64,000 bases of DNA from Rhizobium sp. 18065 (GCF_902706095.1 NZ_CACSJP010000008.1:124001-188000), one strand, 5' to 3'; shown: positions 15,979 to 27,311, counted from the first letter of the stretch. Numbers and translations: made by a program. Notes: a model not told the origin generated them from the sequence alone.

Positions 15979-17382
15979 ATGGCAAAAGCAAAAACACAAT
16001 TCATCTGCCAGAACTGTGGCACCGTTCACAGCCGCTGGGCCGGGAAATGCGAAGGCTGCGGCGAATGGAACACCATCGTCGAGGAAGATCCGATGGGTGG
16101 CATCGGCGGCGGGCCGGGCAAGACGCCGAAAAAGGGCCGTGCGGTAACACTGACGGCACTGTCCGGCGAGATCGAGGAAGCGCCCAGAATTCCGACCGGG
16201 ATGGCGGAACTCGACCGGGCGACCGGTGGCGGTTTTGTGCGCGGTTCCGCCGTTTTGATCGGCGGCGATCCCGGCATCGGCAAGTCGACGCTGCTGATGC
16301 AGGCGGCAGCGGCTCTTTCCCGCAAGGGCCACCGGGTGATCTATGTCTCGGGCGAAGAGGCCGTTGCGCAGGTGCGCCTGCGGGCACAGCGACTGGGGGC
16401 TGCCGATACCGATGTTCTGCTGGCTGCCGAAACCAATGTCGAGGATATCCTGGCGACGATCTCGGAAGGCAAGCGGCCCGACCTGGTGATCATCGACTCG
16501 ATTCAGACCCTGTGGAGCGACACGGCCGACAGCGCGCCGGGCACCGTCACCCAGGTCCGCACGGGCGTTCAGGCGATGATCCGCTTTGCCAAGCAGACCG
16601 GCGCGACCATGGTTCTGGTCGGCCACGTGACCAAGGAAGGCCAGATCGCCGGCCCACGCGTCGTCGAACATATGGTCGACGCCGTGCTCTATTTCGAAGG
16701 CGATCGCGGCCACCACTACCGCATTCTTCGCACCGTCAAGAACCGTTTCGGGCCGACAGACGAAATTGGCGTTTTCGAAATGTCGGACAAAGGCTTGCGC
16801 GAAGTCGCCAATCCGTCCGAGCTTTTCCTCGGCGAGCGCAACGCAAAAGCCCCCGGGGCCGCCGTCTTTGCCGGCATGGAGGGCACGCGTCCGATCCTGG
16901 TCGAGGTGCAGGCGCTGGTGGCGGCGACATCGCTTGGCACGCCGCGCCGCGCCGTGGTCGGCTGGGATTCCAGCCGTCTGGCGATGATCCTGGCTGTTCT
17001 CGAGGCGCATTGCGGCGTGAGGCTCGGACAACACGATGTCTATCTCAATGTCGCCGGCGGCTACCGGATCTCGGAACCGGCGGCCGACATGGCGATTGCA
17101 TCAGCGTTGGTTTCCTCGCTTGCCGGTCTTGCCCTTCCCGCCGATTGCGTCTATTTCGGCGAGGTCAGCCTGTCAGGCGCGGTGCGACCGGTTTCGCATA
17201 CGGGCCAACGGTTGAAAGAGGCGGAAAAGCTTGGTTTCTCCGCTGCGGTATTGCCGGCTGCCTCGGCCGAACTGCCTAAGGGTTCGACAGGCAAATGGAG
17301 GGAAGTGGACAGCCTTCCCGATCTTGTGGCGCAGATCGCCGGTTCCCGGTTGAAAGCGCGCAACGATCAGGAGGATGGTTGA
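15979..17382 (+). CDS. radA: DNA repair protein RadA (Sms)
   Basis: RadA is a RecA-like ATPase that helps process recombination intermediates. The 467-residue protein has the N-terminal zinc finger (Cys10, Cys13, Cys24, Cys27), Walker A GGDPGIGKST, the RadA-specific KNRFG motif (KNRFGPTDEIGVF) and the C-terminal Lon-like domain. The start MAKAKTQFIC at 15979 gives the standard N-terminus; the longer frame from 15925 overlaps the toxin gene. Followed 88 bp later by cvpA. Confidence 0.97.
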   Translation: MAKAKTQFICQNCGTVHSRWAGKCEGCGEWNTIVEEDPMGGIGGGPGKTPKKGRAVTLTALSGEIEEAPRIPTGMAELDRATGGGFVRGSAVLIGGDPGIGKSTLLMQAAAALSRKGHRVIYVSGEEAVAQVRLRAQRLGAADTDVLLAAETNVEDILATISEGKRPDLVIIDSIQTLWSDTADSAPGTVTQVRTGVQAMIRFAKQTGATMVLVGHVTKEGQIAGPRVVEHMVDAVLYFEGDRGHHYRILRTVKNRFGPTDEIGVFEMSDKGLREVANPSELFLGERNAKAPGAAVFAGMEGTRPILVEVQALVAATSLGTPRRAVVGWDSSRLAMILAVLEAHCGVRLGQHDVYLNVAGGYRISEPAADMAIASALVSSLAGLALPADCVYFGEVSLSGAVRPVSHTGQRLKEAEKLGFSAAVLPAASAELPKGSTGKWREVDSLPDLVAQIAGSRLKARNDQEDG

Positions 17383-17434
17383 TCCGCTCCGACGCGTGAT
17401 ATTTCGCGCTCAGGCGGTGTCGCGGTGACAATCA

Positions 17435-17452
17435 TGCCGGCCTGGGCCGGCA
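17435..17452 (+). repeat. Hairpin between radA and cvpA
   Basis: TGCCGGCC, TG, GGCCGGCA: a perfect 8-bp dyad in the 88-bp gap. It has no T-run after it, so it is more likely an mRNA stability hairpin than a terminator. Confidence 0.4.
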
Positions 17453-17470
17453 GTCTTGGAGTTGGTATTT

Positions 17471-18094
17471 ATGCCCATTACGATTTTTGACGGTATCGTC
17501 ATCGGCGTCGTGCTGTTTTCAGCGGTGCTGGCGATGGTGCGTGGCTTTTCGCGCGAAGTGCTTTCCATCGCAAGCTGGGCCGGCTCGGTTGCTGCCGCCT
17601 ATTATCTCTATCCGGTGCTTGTTCCCTATGTGAAGAACTACACCAGCGATGACCGTATCGCCATCGCGGGTTCGGCCGGCATCATCTTCCTCATTGCGCT
17701 GATCGTGATTTCCTTCATCACCTCGCGTATTGCAGACTTCATCATCGACAGCCGCATCGGCGCACTGGACCGGACGCTCGGCTTCCTGTTCGGGGCTGCC
17801 CGCGGCATTCTGCTGCTCGTGGTTGCCGTTGCCTTCTGGAACTGGCTGATCGACATCAAGCAGCGGCCGGACTGGGTCAACAATTCCAAGTCCAAGCCTT
17901 TCCTCGATGCGCTGGTGCTTAAGCTCGAGGCCGTGCTGCCGACAGATATCGAGCCGCAAATCCGTGCCCGCATCCTTGGACGCGAGGAGACCGCGCCCGC
18001 GACGGACGGACAACCGGCACCGGCCGAGCAGGCTCCAGCGGAAACTGCTCCTGCCGATACCACACCTGCGGGCGAGGCACCGGCCGAGAATTGA
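17471..18094 (+). CDS. cvpA: CvpA family membrane protein
   Basis: A 207-residue inner-membrane protein. The first 135 residues have about four hydrophobic helices and the CvpA features (FDGIVIGVVLFSAVLAMVRG, then SRIGALDRTLGFLFGAARG). The last 45 residues are rich in Ala, Pro, Glu and Thr and probably disordered. CvpA proteins are needed for colicin V export in E. coli and for envelope integrity elsewhere; the molecular role is not settled. As in many proteobacteria it precedes purF, but here purF has its own promoter signal. Start MPITIFDG is preferred over an upstream ATG with no ribosome-binding site. Confidence 0.9.
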   Translation: MPITIFDGIVIGVVLFSAVLAMVRGFSREVLSIASWAGSVAAAYYLYPVLVPYVKNYTSDDRIAIAGSAGIIFLIALIVISFITSRIADFIIDSRIGALDRTLGFLFGAARGILLLVVAVAFWNWLIDIKQRPDWVNNSKSKPFLDALVLKLEAVLPTDIEPQIRARILGREETAPATDGQPAPAEQAPAETAPADTTPAGEAPAEN

Positions 18095-18097
18095 AAT

Positions 18098-18126
18098 TTG
18101 CGCGGCGATCGCCCGCTACCTATATA
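18098..18126 (+). promoter_or_regulatory. Candidate purF promoter
   Basis: TTGCGC (18098-18103), exactly 17 bp, then TATATA (18121-18126). The -10 box fits the rhizobial CTATAT pattern. It begins just after the cvpA stop codon and lies about 95 bp upstream of purF. Confidence 0.55.
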
Positions 18127-18136
18127 ACATCCAGAC

Positions 18137-18163
18137 GCCGCCGGATCGGGACAGACCGGCGGC
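18137..18163 (+). repeat. Leader hairpin before purF
   Basis: GCCGCCGG (18137-18144) pairs with CCGGCGGC (18156-18163) around an 11-nt loop, within the purF 5' leader. No T-run follows directly. It might terminate cvpA transcripts in part or structure the purF leader; no PurR-type operator or purine riboswitch was recognised. Confidence 0.4.
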
Positions 18164-18220
18164 TTATCTGTTACAGGCGTTGCTTGCTGCATCTGTCCCC
18201 GTGAACAAAGGCGACTTGCC

Positions 18221-19714
18221 ATGAACCACTTCATCCCTACCGACGTCGTATACGGTGCCGAGGACGACAAGTTTCATGAAGAATGCGGGGTTTTCGGTAT
18301 CCTGGGGCATAGCGATGCGTCGACGCTGACAGCGCTCGGACTGCATGCGCTCCAGCATCGCGGCCAGGAAGCAGCCGGTATCGTCTCCTTTGACGGCCGA
18401 CAATTCTACACCGAAAAGCACATGGGGCTGGTCGGTGACCACTACACGAACCCTGTGACCATCGCCAAGCTTCCGGGTTCGATGTCCATCGGCCATACGC
18501 GCTATTCGACAACCGGCGGGGTTGCCATGCGCAATGTCCAGCCGCTGTTTGCCGAACTCGAGGAAGGCGGCATAGCCATTGCCCACAACGGCAATTTCAC
18601 CAACGGCCTGACGCTTCGCCGGCAGATCATCGCAACCGGCGCCATCTGTCAGTCGACCTCGGATACCGAAGTCGTGCTGCATCTCATCGCCCGTTCGCGC
18701 CACGCCTCGACAGCCGACCGCTTTATTGATGCGATCCGCCAGATGGAAGGCGGCTATGCGATGATCGCGCTGACCCGCACCAAGCTGATCGCAGCCCGCG
18801 ACCCGATCGGCATCCGGCCACTGGTGCTTGGCGAACTCGACGGCAAGCCGATCTTTGCCTCCGAGACCTGCGCACTCGACATCATCGGCGCGAAATTCAT
18901 CCGCGACGTCAAGAATGGCGAAGTGGTCATCTGCGAAATCCAGCCGGATGGTTCGATCAACATCGAATCGCGCATGCCGGCACGGCCGCAGCCGGAGCGT
19001 CTCTGCCTGTTCGAATATGTCTACTTCGCCCGTCCCGATTCGGTCGTCGGCGGTCGCAATGTCTACACCACCCGCAAGAATGCCGGCATGAACCTGGCGA
19101 TCGAGGCACCGCTCGAGGGCGATGTGGTCGTGCCGGTTCCCGATGGCGGCACACCGGCCGCCCTCGGCTATGCCCAGCAGAGCGGTATTCCGTTCGAATA
19201 CGGCATTATCCGCAACCATTACGTCGGCCGCACCTTTATCGAACCGACCCAGCAGATCCGGGCCTTCGGCGTCAAGCTGAAGCATTCGGCCAACCGGGCG
19301 ATGATCGAAGGCAAGCGCGTCATCCTCGTCGACGATTCCATCGTGCGCGGCACAACCTCGTTGAAAATCGTGCAGATGATCCGCGATGCCGGCGCGAAAG
19401 AAGTCCATGTGCGCGTTGCCAGTCCGATGATCTTCCATCCGGATTTCTACGGCATCGATACGCCCGACCGCGACAAGCTGCTGGCGAACCAGTATGCCGA
19501 CGAAGCGGCGATGGCGAAGTATATCGGCGCGGATTCGCTGGCCTTCCTGTCGATCGACGGCCTGTACAAGGCCGTGGGCGGCGAGGCGCGCGATCCGGCC
19601 AATCCGAAATTCACGGATCACTACTTTACCGGCGACTACCCGACCCGACTTCTGGACAAGGAAGGCGAGAAAATGGTTGGCCGCAAGGAATCCATGCTCG
19701 CCGCCAACGGCTGA
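18221..19714 (+). CDS. purF: Amidophosphoribosyltransferase
   Basis: First committed enzyme of purine synthesis, making 5-phosphoribosylamine from PRPP and glutamine. The 497-residue protein carries a 21-residue propeptide ending before the nucleophile Cys22 (EECGVFGI), the glutaminase domain (LQHRGQEAAGI, HNGNFTN), and the PRTase domain with the PRPP loop VILVDDSIVRGTTS. A propeptide and cysteine spacing in the C-terminal part would suit the Fe-S type, not tested here. The SDR gene follows 37 bp later on the same strand. Confidence 0.96.
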   Translation: MNHFIPTDVVYGAEDDKFHEECGVFGILGHSDASTLTALGLHALQHRGQEAAGIVSFDGRQFYTEKHMGLVGDHYTNPVTIAKLPGSMSIGHTRYSTTGGVAMRNVQPLFAELEEGGIAIAHNGNFTNGLTLRRQIIATGAICQSTSDTEVVLHLIARSRHASTADRFIDAIRQMEGGYAMIALTRTKLIAARDPIGIRPLVLGELDGKPIFASETCALDIIGAKFIRDVKNGEVVICEIQPDGSINIESRMPARPQPERLCLFEYVYFARPDSVVGGRNVYTTRKNAGMNLAIEAPLEGDVVVPVPDGGTPAALGYAQQSGIPFEYGIIRNHYVGRTFIEPTQQIRAFGVKLKHSANRAMIEGKRVILVDDSIVRGTTSLKIVQMIRDAGAKEVHVRVASPMIFHPDFYGIDTPDRDKLLANQYADEAAMAKYIGADSLAFLSIDGLYKAVGGEARDPANPKFTDHYFTGDYPTRLLDKEGEKMVGRKESMLAANG

Positions 19715-19751
19715 GACCGTAGATAACAGGCCGAAGAAAACAGGACTGACC

Positions 19752-20492
19752 ATGACCATCGACCTTACGGGCCGGATTGCGCTCGTCACCGGCGCCTCGC
19801 GCGGCATCGGCTATTTCACCGCGATCGAGCTTGCCAAGGCCGGCGCCCATGTAATTGCCTGCGCCCGCACCGTTGGCGGGTTGGAAGAACTGGACGACGC
19901 GATCAAGGCGGTCGGCGGTTCGGCGACGCTGGTTCCGTTCGACCTCGCCGACATGGCGGCCATCGACCAGCTCGGTGGCCATATCTTCGATCGCTGGGGC
20001 AAACTGGACATCGCCGTGCTCAACGCCGGCGTGCTCGGTGTCATCTCGCCGATCGGTCATATCGAAGCCAAGGTCTTCGACAAGGTCATGACGATCAACG
20101 TAACGGCAACATGGCGGCTGATCCGCTCGCTGGAGCCGCTGCTGATCAAGTCCGATCAGGGCCGCGTCCTGATCCTGTCTTCAGGTGCGGCCCACAAATG
20201 CAAGCCGTTCTGGAGCGCCTATTCCGCCTCCAAGGCCGCCGTCGAGGCGCTGGCCCGCACATGGGCTGGCGAGACGCAGCGCCTGCCGCTGCGTATTCTC
20301 TCGGTCGATCCCGGCGCCACCCGCACTGCCATGCGCGCCCAGGCGATGCCCGGTGAAGATCCGGCCACCCTGCCGCATCCTTCGGAGGTTGCAGCCAAGC
20401 TTCTGCCGCTGGTTGGCCCGGCGCAGACGGAAACCGGCAAGCTCTACATCGTTCGCGAGGGCAAGATCGTCGATTATCGGATGCCGGAGTAA
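19752..20492 (+). CDS. Short-chain dehydrogenase/reductase
   Basis: A 246-residue SDR with the cofactor loop TGASRGIG, NAGV motif, and catalytic Ser, Tyr, Lys in SSGAAHKCKPFWSAYSASKAA. The start MTIDLTGRIALVTG at 19752 is used; a longer frame reads back through purF. It ends with LYIVREGKIVDYRMPE. The gene directly follows purF in rhizobia and is probably co-transcribed. Substrate is unknown. It is not FabG, which is present separately at 1246-1983. Confidence 0.85.
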   Translation: MTIDLTGRIALVTGASRGIGYFTAIELAKAGAHVIACARTVGGLEELDDAIKAVGGSATLVPFDLADMAAIDQLGGHIFDRWGKLDIAVLNAGVLGVISPIGHIEAKVFDKVMTINVTATWRLIRSLEPLLIKSDQGRVLILSSGAAHKCKPFWSAYSASKAAVEALARTWAGETQRLPLRILSVDPGATRTAMRAQAMPGEDPATLPHPSEVAAKLLPLVGPAQTETGKLYIVREGKIVDYRMPE

Positions 20493-20565
20493 CAGCCGGG
20501 TTCGTGCTGGCTGGGATGGCCAAAAGGCCGTCGCCTTTGTTTCCGCATCTGTGATGGAAGACCCC

Positions 20566-21444
20566 ATGCGCCCCAGAGACATTGCCTCCTACACCTTTCT
20601 GGCATTCGCCTGGGGCCTTTCCTTCGTTCTACTTCTGCATGTCGTGGCCGCCTTTGGCTGGATCGGCGCCGTCACCTTTCGCTCCCTGATTGCCGGCGGT
20701 TTGTTGTTTGGCGTGGCGCGACTGACCCGGCGCAGACTGGCGTTTCACGCAGGCTGGCTGCCGCTAGCAGTCGTCGGCGCCACCACGGTCGCCGGCCAGT
20801 TGATCGGGCTGTCCTATGCGACGCCACGCATCGGCACGGCTATGGCGGCCATCTTCGTGGCGGCCATTCCGCTGTTTTCGATGATCATCGCGCAGATCTG
20901 GGGATTGGAGCGGATTACGCCCGTGCGCACCCTTGGCCTGGCGCTCGGGACCATCGGGATCATCATGCTGGTCGGCTTCCCGGCCGTTCCCGTGACCTCC
21001 GCCTTCCTGATCGGCTGCCTGGCGATGATCGGCTCGACCTTTTCCGCCGCCTTCGGCAGCAATTATGCGAGCCGACACCTTGCCGGCACGGGGCCATGGG
21101 AGGTCACCATCGGTTCGTTCATCGCCGGCGGCATCATCGCCTTCCCACTGCTCTGGTTCGTGCCCGTGCCGACCACGCCGCAACCGATCGACTATCTCTA
21201 CCTGGTGGCGCTCGCCACTTTGATGAGTGCGCTCACCTATGTGCTCTATTTCGGGCTGGTGAAGAGTATTGGCGCCACCGCTGCGATCAGCGTCGAATTT
21301 GCCGTGACGGTGGTGGCCGTGCTGGTCGGCGCGCTGATCCTTGACGAGCCGCTGACGCCGCTGCAACTCCTCGGCGGCGGGGTGATCATTCTCGGTTGCG
21401 GTCTGGTGCTTGGCATCCTGCGGTTGCCCAAGGCGGCTTGCTGA
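20566..21444 (+). CDS. EamA/DMT-family transporter
   Basis: A 292-residue membrane protein with ten predicted helices in two EamA repeats, the drug/metabolite transporter fold. The first half opens with SYTFLAFAWGLSFVLLLHVV and the second repeat ends with EPLTPLQLLGGGVIILGCGL. The start is placed at the ATG at 20566 because GGAAG lies six bases upstream; an ATG four codons earlier is possible. It is on the same strand as the SDR and may be in the same transcript. The exported substrate cannot be predicted. Confidence 0.82.
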   Translation: MRPRDIASYTFLAFAWGLSFVLLLHVVAAFGWIGAVTFRSLIAGGLLFGVARLTRRRLAFHAGWLPLAVVGATTVAGQLIGLSYATPRIGTAMAAIFVAAIPLFSMIIAQIWGLERITPVRTLGLALGTIGIIMLVGFPAVPVTSAFLIGCLAMIGSTFSAAFGSNYASRHLAGTGPWEVTIGSFIAGGIIAFPLLWFVPVPTTPQPIDYLYLVALATLMSALTYVLYFGLVKSIGATAAISVEFAVTVVAVLVGALILDEPLTPLQLLGGGVIILGCGLVLGILRLPKAAC

Positions 21445-21448
21445 GAAT

Positions 21449-22732
21449 TCAGTTGCGGTGGCGGATTCGCGCGAGCGGCGTCCGTCCCATGGTGGACTTC
21501 ACTGTCTCCAACTGCGCATTGGCAACGTCGAGCATCGCCATCGTGTCATGCAGGCAGACGCAGTTTCTGCCCTTTGCTTTCGCCTGGTAAAGGGCGGCAT
21601 CGGCTTCCGCCAACAGCGTATCCAGCAGCACGGATGCGTCCGAAGCGGTCGCTACGCCGATGCTGACGGTCACCGGCACCAGCCTGTCCGCGTCCAGATG
21701 CATTGTCTCGATCACCATACGCAGGTTTTCCGCGATCGCGAGGCCATGGGCACCACTGGCATTGGGCAGAAGGCAGGCGAATTCTTCCCCCCCGATGCGG
21801 GCGAAGATCCAGCCCTTCGGCATGCGCTTATCGATGGCACGGGAGAAGGCTATCAGGACCCGGTCGCCGGCCGCATGACCGTGGGTATCGTTGATGCGCT
21901 TGAAATGATCGATATCCAGGAGAAGCAGCGTCGCCCTGCCCTTTTCGCTCGCCAGGATGGATTGTGCCGTCATGACGAAGGTGCGGCGGTTGGCAAGGTT
22001 GGTTAGTGGATCGCGCTCGGAGGCCAGCCGATAAAGGCGCTCGTCGCGCTCCTTGGCCAGCATCAACATCGCAATCAACGACAGCACGATCAGCATAGTG
22101 TTGGCAACGGCCAACAGGGAAAACCAGGACGCGTTGCTTCCATTCGCGCCATAGGGTGGCGAGACCAACAGGGAGAGCGGGATGCTGGCTAACCAGACCA
22201 GGCCGCGCAGAGCATTCGCCGCAGCGGCGAGCGGTCGAGACAGCAGAGGCTCGACAACGCGTCCCAGCCATATTTCGCGTGACGACAATAGACAATAGGA
22301 ACAGAGGAGCAGTGCCAGGACCAGGGTGCGGATCGCAGTCGATTCCACGAAGGGCGGAACCAGCCAGCAGCAGAGCCAGATGACACCTCCCATTGTGGCC
22401 TTCGTCATGGACAAGGGCTTGCCCTCAAAGGCTACAACGGCCTGCCAGAAGAAGCCGGCGCCGATGACCGCCAACGCCAGACCAACACCGGAGGCGAGCG
22501 GCAGCGGCAGCATCGTGCGGCTGCCATGCAGCGCCATGCTCACGCAGGTCACCGTACCGGCAATCATCAGCATGGCCAGGACGTTGTTGGGTCGCTCGCG
22601 GATCCAGATCGCAATGCACAACAACGTCGCAATCAGCATCGCCATGCCATGGACGACGAGGATTGTCGGAAGGTGCAGGGTCAATTCCATATCGAAGGTC
22701 ATCTCCGCAGGAGAAATTCGTGAGGTCACCAT
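21449..22732 (-). CDS. Membrane-bound diguanylate cyclase (GGDEF)
   Basis: A 427-residue protein with seven or so hydrophobic helices in the first 220 residues and a GGDEF domain after residue 240. The domain starts DPLTNLANRR and has the active loop RIGGEEFACLLPN, so it should make cyclic di-GMP. An inhibitory RxxD site is not obvious upstream of the loop. The membrane part lacks a recognised sensor family. Methionines at 22702 and 22690 are alternative starts; the latter has GGAG upstream. The gene is convergent with the DMT transporter, 4 bp apart. Confidence 0.88.
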   Translation of the reverse strand: MVTSRISPAEMTFDMELTLHLPTILVVHGMAMLIATLLCIAIWIRERPNNVLAMLMIAGTVTCVSMALHGSRTMLPLPLASGVGLALAVIGAGFFWQAVVAFEGKPLSMTKATMGGVIWLCCWLVPPFVESTAIRTLVLALLLCSYCLLSSREIWLGRVVEPLLSRPLAAAANALRGLVWLASIPLSLLVSPPYGANGSNASWFSLLAVANTMLIVLSLIAMLMLAKERDERLYRLASERDPLTNLANRRTFVMTAQSILASEKGRATLLLLDIDHFKRINDTHGHAAGDRVLIAFSRAIDKRMPKGWIFARIGGEEFACLLPNASGAHGLAIAENLRMVIETMHLDADRLVPVTVSIGVATASDASVLLDTLLAEADAALYQAKAKGRNCVCLHDTMAMLDVANAQLETVKSTMGRTPLARIRHRN

Positions 22733-22992
22733 AAGACCGTCATGATTGACAAAGGCTTACCTGCATATGGCGTTAAACTGCATGAAGGCGGTGGCGATGG
22801 TCGCGGGAGACGCGCACCGCCCTTGACCAAATCGCGGCCCCGCGCCATAACAGCGCCCATGAAAACGACCATCTGCATCTGCTGGATCATTATTCGCTAG
22901 CGCGCTCGCTGGCCCGGCCGTTTTCGTCTCCTGAAAGTCCCAGATGACAAACGACCCGGTCCAGCCGGATGGTTTTGGTATGGGAGACAGGA

Positions 22993-24477
22993 ATGCCGAC
23001 GGGCCTCAAGCTTTACAACACACTCGCGCGCGAGAAGGTCGACTTCGAGCCGATCGATCCGGACAATGTGCGCATGTATGTCTGCGGCCCGACGGTCTAT
23101 GACTTTGCCCATATCGGCAATGCGCGCCCGGTCATCGTCTTCGACGTACTCTACCGGCTGCTGCGTCATCTCCACGGCGACACCCATGTCACCTATGCGC
23201 GCAACATCACCGATGTCGACGACAAGATCAACGCGCGGGCGTTGCGCGATTTCGGGCCGCAGATCACTGACGGCAGCATGTCGCTGAACGAGGCGATCCG
23301 CGCTGTGACCGGCAAGACGGAAAGCCAGTTCCATGCAGATGTGGCAGCGCTTGGTTGCCTGAAGCCGTCGGTGGAGCCCCGCGCGACCGACAATATCAGC
23401 CAGATGGTGGCGATCATCCAGCGCCTGCTCGACCAGGGTCATGCCTATGTGGCCACCGGCTCGGAAGGCCGCGAAGTGCTGTTTGCCACCGCCTCGATGG
23501 CCGACTACGGCCAGTTGTCGAAGCGCAAGCTGGAAGACCAACAGGCCGGCGCACGTGTCGCTGTCGAAGCCCACAAGACAAACCCCGGCGATTTCGTGCT
23601 GTGGAAGCAATCGGCCGACACCGAACCGGGCTGGCCTGGCAATTTTGTCTTTGAAGGCGAGACGATCGCTATCCATGGCCGCCCCGGCTGGCATATCGAA
23701 TGCTCGGCCATGGCCGATCGCTATCTGTGGGAAGAGATCAAGGACCGGCTGTCGCCGAGGGGCAAGGCGCGGCCTCACCAGTTCGACATCCATGGCGGCG
23801 GGCTCGACCTGATCTTTCCCCATCACGAAAACGAAATCGCCCAGTCGTGCTGTGCCTATGACACCGATGTCATGGCCAATGTCTGGATGCACAACGGCTT
23901 CGTCCAGGTCGAAGGCCGCAAGATGTCGAAGTCGGACGGCAATTTCGTCACGATCAATGAATTGCTCGAGACGGAAACCTTCGGCGGCCGCAAATGGCCG
24001 GGCGAAGTGCTGCGCCTTGCGATGCTCATGACACATTACCGCGAGCCGATCGACTTTTCAGTCAAGCGGCTGGAGGAGGCAGAACGGCTGCTCGCCAAGT
24101 GGCCCGCCACCGAGGCAACCGGCTTGGCTCCGTGCGAGACGGTGCTGGAGGCGCTGCATGACGACCTGAATACGGTGGCCGCCGTGCAGGCGCTGCATGC
24201 GCTTGCCCATGAAGCCAGCGCCGATCCGGCGTTGCTACCGCTGTTTGCCGCGAGTGCCGCCCTGCTCGGTGTCCTGCCGCAAAAGGCTGAAATCAGCACG
24301 GATCTTTCGGCCGCAGTCCAAGCCCTTGTCGACATGCGCCTGGAAATGCTGAAAACCAAGAACTTCACTGAGGCCGACAAGATCCGCGACGACCTGGCTG
24401 CCAAGGGCATCCAGCTCAAGGATGGCAAGGACAAGGAGACCGGCGAGCGGGTGACGACTTGGGAGGTCAAGCGATAG
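22993..24477 (+). CDS. cysS: Cysteinyl-tRNA synthetase
   Basis: Class I synthetase charging tRNA-Cys. The 494-residue protein has the HIGH-type motif in [16 protein letters not shown], the zinc-site region around [12 protein letters not shown] and [14 protein letters not shown], and the KMSKS loop [10 protein letters not shown]. The ATG at 22993 ([15 protein letters not shown]) is the standard start and has an ACAGGA site. A 260-bp gap separates it from the divergent GGDEF gene; nothing further was recognised there. A long inverted repeat follows the stop. Confidence 0.96.
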   Translation: MPTGLKLYNTLAREKVDFEPIDPDNVRMYVCGPTVYDFAHIGNARPVIVFDVLYRLLRHLHGDTHVTYARNITDVDDKINARALRDFGPQITDGSMSLNEAIRAVTGKTESQFHADVAALGCLKPSVEPRATDNISQMVAIIQRLLDQGHAYVATGSEGREVLFATASMADYGQLSKRKLEDQQAGARVAVEAHKTNPGDFVLWKQSADTEPGWPGNFVFEGETIAIHGRPGWHIECSAMADRYLWEEIKDRLSPRGKARPHQFDIHGGGLDLIFPHHENEIAQSCCAYDTDVMANVWMHNGFVQVEGRKMSKSDGNFVTINELLETETFGGRKWPGEVLRLAMLMTHYREPIDFSVKRLEEAERLLAKWPATEATGLAPCETVLEALHDDLNTVAAVQALHALAHEASADPALLPLFAASAALLGVLPQKAEISTDLSAAVQALVDMRLEMLKTKNFTEADKIRDDLAAKGIQLKDGKDKETGERVTTWEVKR

Positions 24478-24498
24478 GATGACGCTATTGTCGTGGCA

Positions 24499-24731
24499 TA
24501 CCCCCCTCTGCCCTGCCGGGCATCTCCCCCACACGGGGGGAGATCGGGTTGCCGCGCGATACGGACATTCCAAGACGCTTCATCGATTGGCAGGCGAGCG
24601 TTCAAAGCCGAGCAAGATTTCCTCGTCAGCAAACTCGTGTCACGTCTGCGCATCAGACAAAAATCCGGCGCCGGCCGCGTGGCCGACCTCCCCCCGTGTG
24701 GGGGAGATGCCCGGCAGGGCAGAGGGGGGTA
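24499..24731. repeat. RIME-like inverted-repeat element, copy 1
   Basis: Two 49-bp arms, 24499-24547 and 24683-24731, are complementary with a single mismatch and are separated by 135 bp. The arms begin TACCCCCCTCTGCCCTGCCG and contain an internal CTCCCCC..GGGGGAG hairpin. The left arm is identical over 49 bp to the left arm of copy 2 at 27312-27360. The form matches my memory of the rhizobial intergenic mosaic elements (RIME), non-coding repeats scattered in Rhizobiaceae. The element fills the cysS-GFA gap of 300 bp. Confidence 0.8.
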
Positions 24732-24777
24732 ACGCGACCCTCGCCGCCAAAGCCCTCCAAACAGCGAAGCCTGCCCC

Positions 24778-25254
24778 ATGACCTCGATCCATTCCGGCGG
24801 ATGCCAGTGCGGTGCGGTGCGGTTTCGCGTGACGGGCGTGCTGAAGGACAGTTCCATCTGTCATTGCCGGATGTGCCAGAAGGCATTCGGCGCCTATTAT
24901 GCGCCACTGGTTTCGACCCGTGGAGCTGTGCTCGAATGGACCCGCGGCGAGCGTAAAACGTTTCGCTCGTCGAATTTTGCGCTACGTGGCTTTTGCGGCG
25001 ATTGCGGCACGCCGCTGACCTATGAGGCGCCGGACGGGATCGCGATCGCGGCCGGCGCCTTCGACGATCCGTCGCTTTTGCCGCCCGTCGTGCAGTTCGG
25101 CACCGAGGCCAAGATCGGTTTTGTCGACCGCTTGCATCTGCTGCCCGGCCACACAACCGAGGAAGACGCTGTTGAAGCGCCCTTCGTGCTGGAGGTCGTG
25201 TCCTATCAGCATCCGGACCAAGACACCGAGCATTGGCCGGAGCAACCTCGATGA
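24778..25254 (+). CDS. GFA-family protein (CENP-V/GFA domain), copy 1
   Basis: A 158-residue protein of the glutathione-dependent formaldehyde-activating (GFA) family. It has the zinc cysteines in GGCQCGAVRF, ICHCRMCQKAFG and GFCGDCGTPLTYE. The family binds one or two zinc ions; a general role in formaldehyde-glutathione chemistry is known only for Gfa itself. It is the first of three tandem paralogues that share the ending motif QHPDxDT-x-WP. Its stop overlaps the start of a 39-residue membrane peptide gene. Confidence 0.9.
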   Translation: MTSIHSGGCQCGAVRFRVTGVLKDSSICHCRMCQKAFGAYYAPLVSTRGAVLEWTRGERKTFRSSNFALRGFCGDCGTPLTYEAPDGIAIAAGAFDDPSLLPPVVQFGTEAKIGFVDRLHLLPGHTTEEDAVEAPFVLEVVSYQHPDQDTEHWPEQPR

Positions 25255-25370
25255 GCAAGCCAAACCCGAATACGCAAATGCCGAAATGGCTGCTTTACGG
25301 GCTGATCGCCAAGGGCGTGATCGTGGCGGCCGTCATCGCCGGGGTGGTAATTTACGTGATGTTCAAGTGA
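25251..25370 (+). CDS. Small single-pass membrane peptide (39 aa)
   Basis: A 39-codon ORF starting at ATG 25251, overlapping the GFA copy 1 stop as ATGA. It has a polar head of 12 residues, then a hydrophobic segment (LLYGLIAKGVIVAAVIAGVV, followed by IYVMF) and a final Lys. The next GFA gene begins 10 bp later after GGAGAG. Coupling, composition and the membrane segment support a real gene. No family is recognised. Confidence 0.65.
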   Translation: MSKPNPNTQMPKWLLYGLIAKGVIVAAVIAGVVIYVMFK

Positions 25371-25380
25371 GGAGAGCGGC

Positions 25381-25844
25381 ATGAGCGAGATCTTTTCCGG
25401 CGGCTGCCAATGCGGCGCCGTGCGGTTCCAGGCGGAGAAACTCGGGCGACCGTCAATCTGCCACTGCCGCATGTGCCAGAAGGCGTTCGGCAGTTTCTTC
25501 GGTGCCTTTGTCACCGCCGATCATGCGCATCTGACCTGGACCCGCGGCCAGCCGCTGCTGTTCCGCTCCTCGGCCAAGGTGAAACGCGGCTTCTGCGGCA
25601 GATGCGGCACGCCGCTGACCTATCATCATGGCGAGGGCATCGAGATCGCCATCGGCGCCTTCGACAATCCGTCGAAGTTCGAACCCCAGGTCCAGGTGAA
25701 CCATCATCACCGCCTGCCGTGGATCGATCACCTGTTCGAAAAACCAGCCTATACCAGCCCGGAGATGGAGGCGCATTTCGCCTCGATCGAAAGCTTCCAG
25801 CATCCCGACCATGACACAGCCGTATGGCCGCCGGAGGATCAGGC

Positions 25845-25848
<4 letters not shown>
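25381..25848 (+). CDS. GFA-family protein, copy 2
   Basis: A 155-residue GFA paralogue with the same zinc ligands: GGCQCGAVRF, ICHCRMCQKAFGSFFG and GFCGRCGTPLTYH. The middle differs from copy 1 by a His-rich stretch (NHHHRLPWIDHLFEK). The end FQHPDHDTAVWPP is shared with copy 3. GAGGAGAG precedes the ATG. The gene overlaps copy 3 by ATGA, so the cluster is translated as one unit. Substrate unknown. Confidence 0.9.
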
Positions 25849-27295
<1,447 letters not shown>

Positions 27296-27311
27296 TGTCC
27301 GTGGGCTTGGC

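Noticed and set aside
18164..19807. 547-codon open frame antisense to purF
   Set aside because: Shadow of purF; composition is that of the reverse complement of a GC-rich coding sequence, with no motif.
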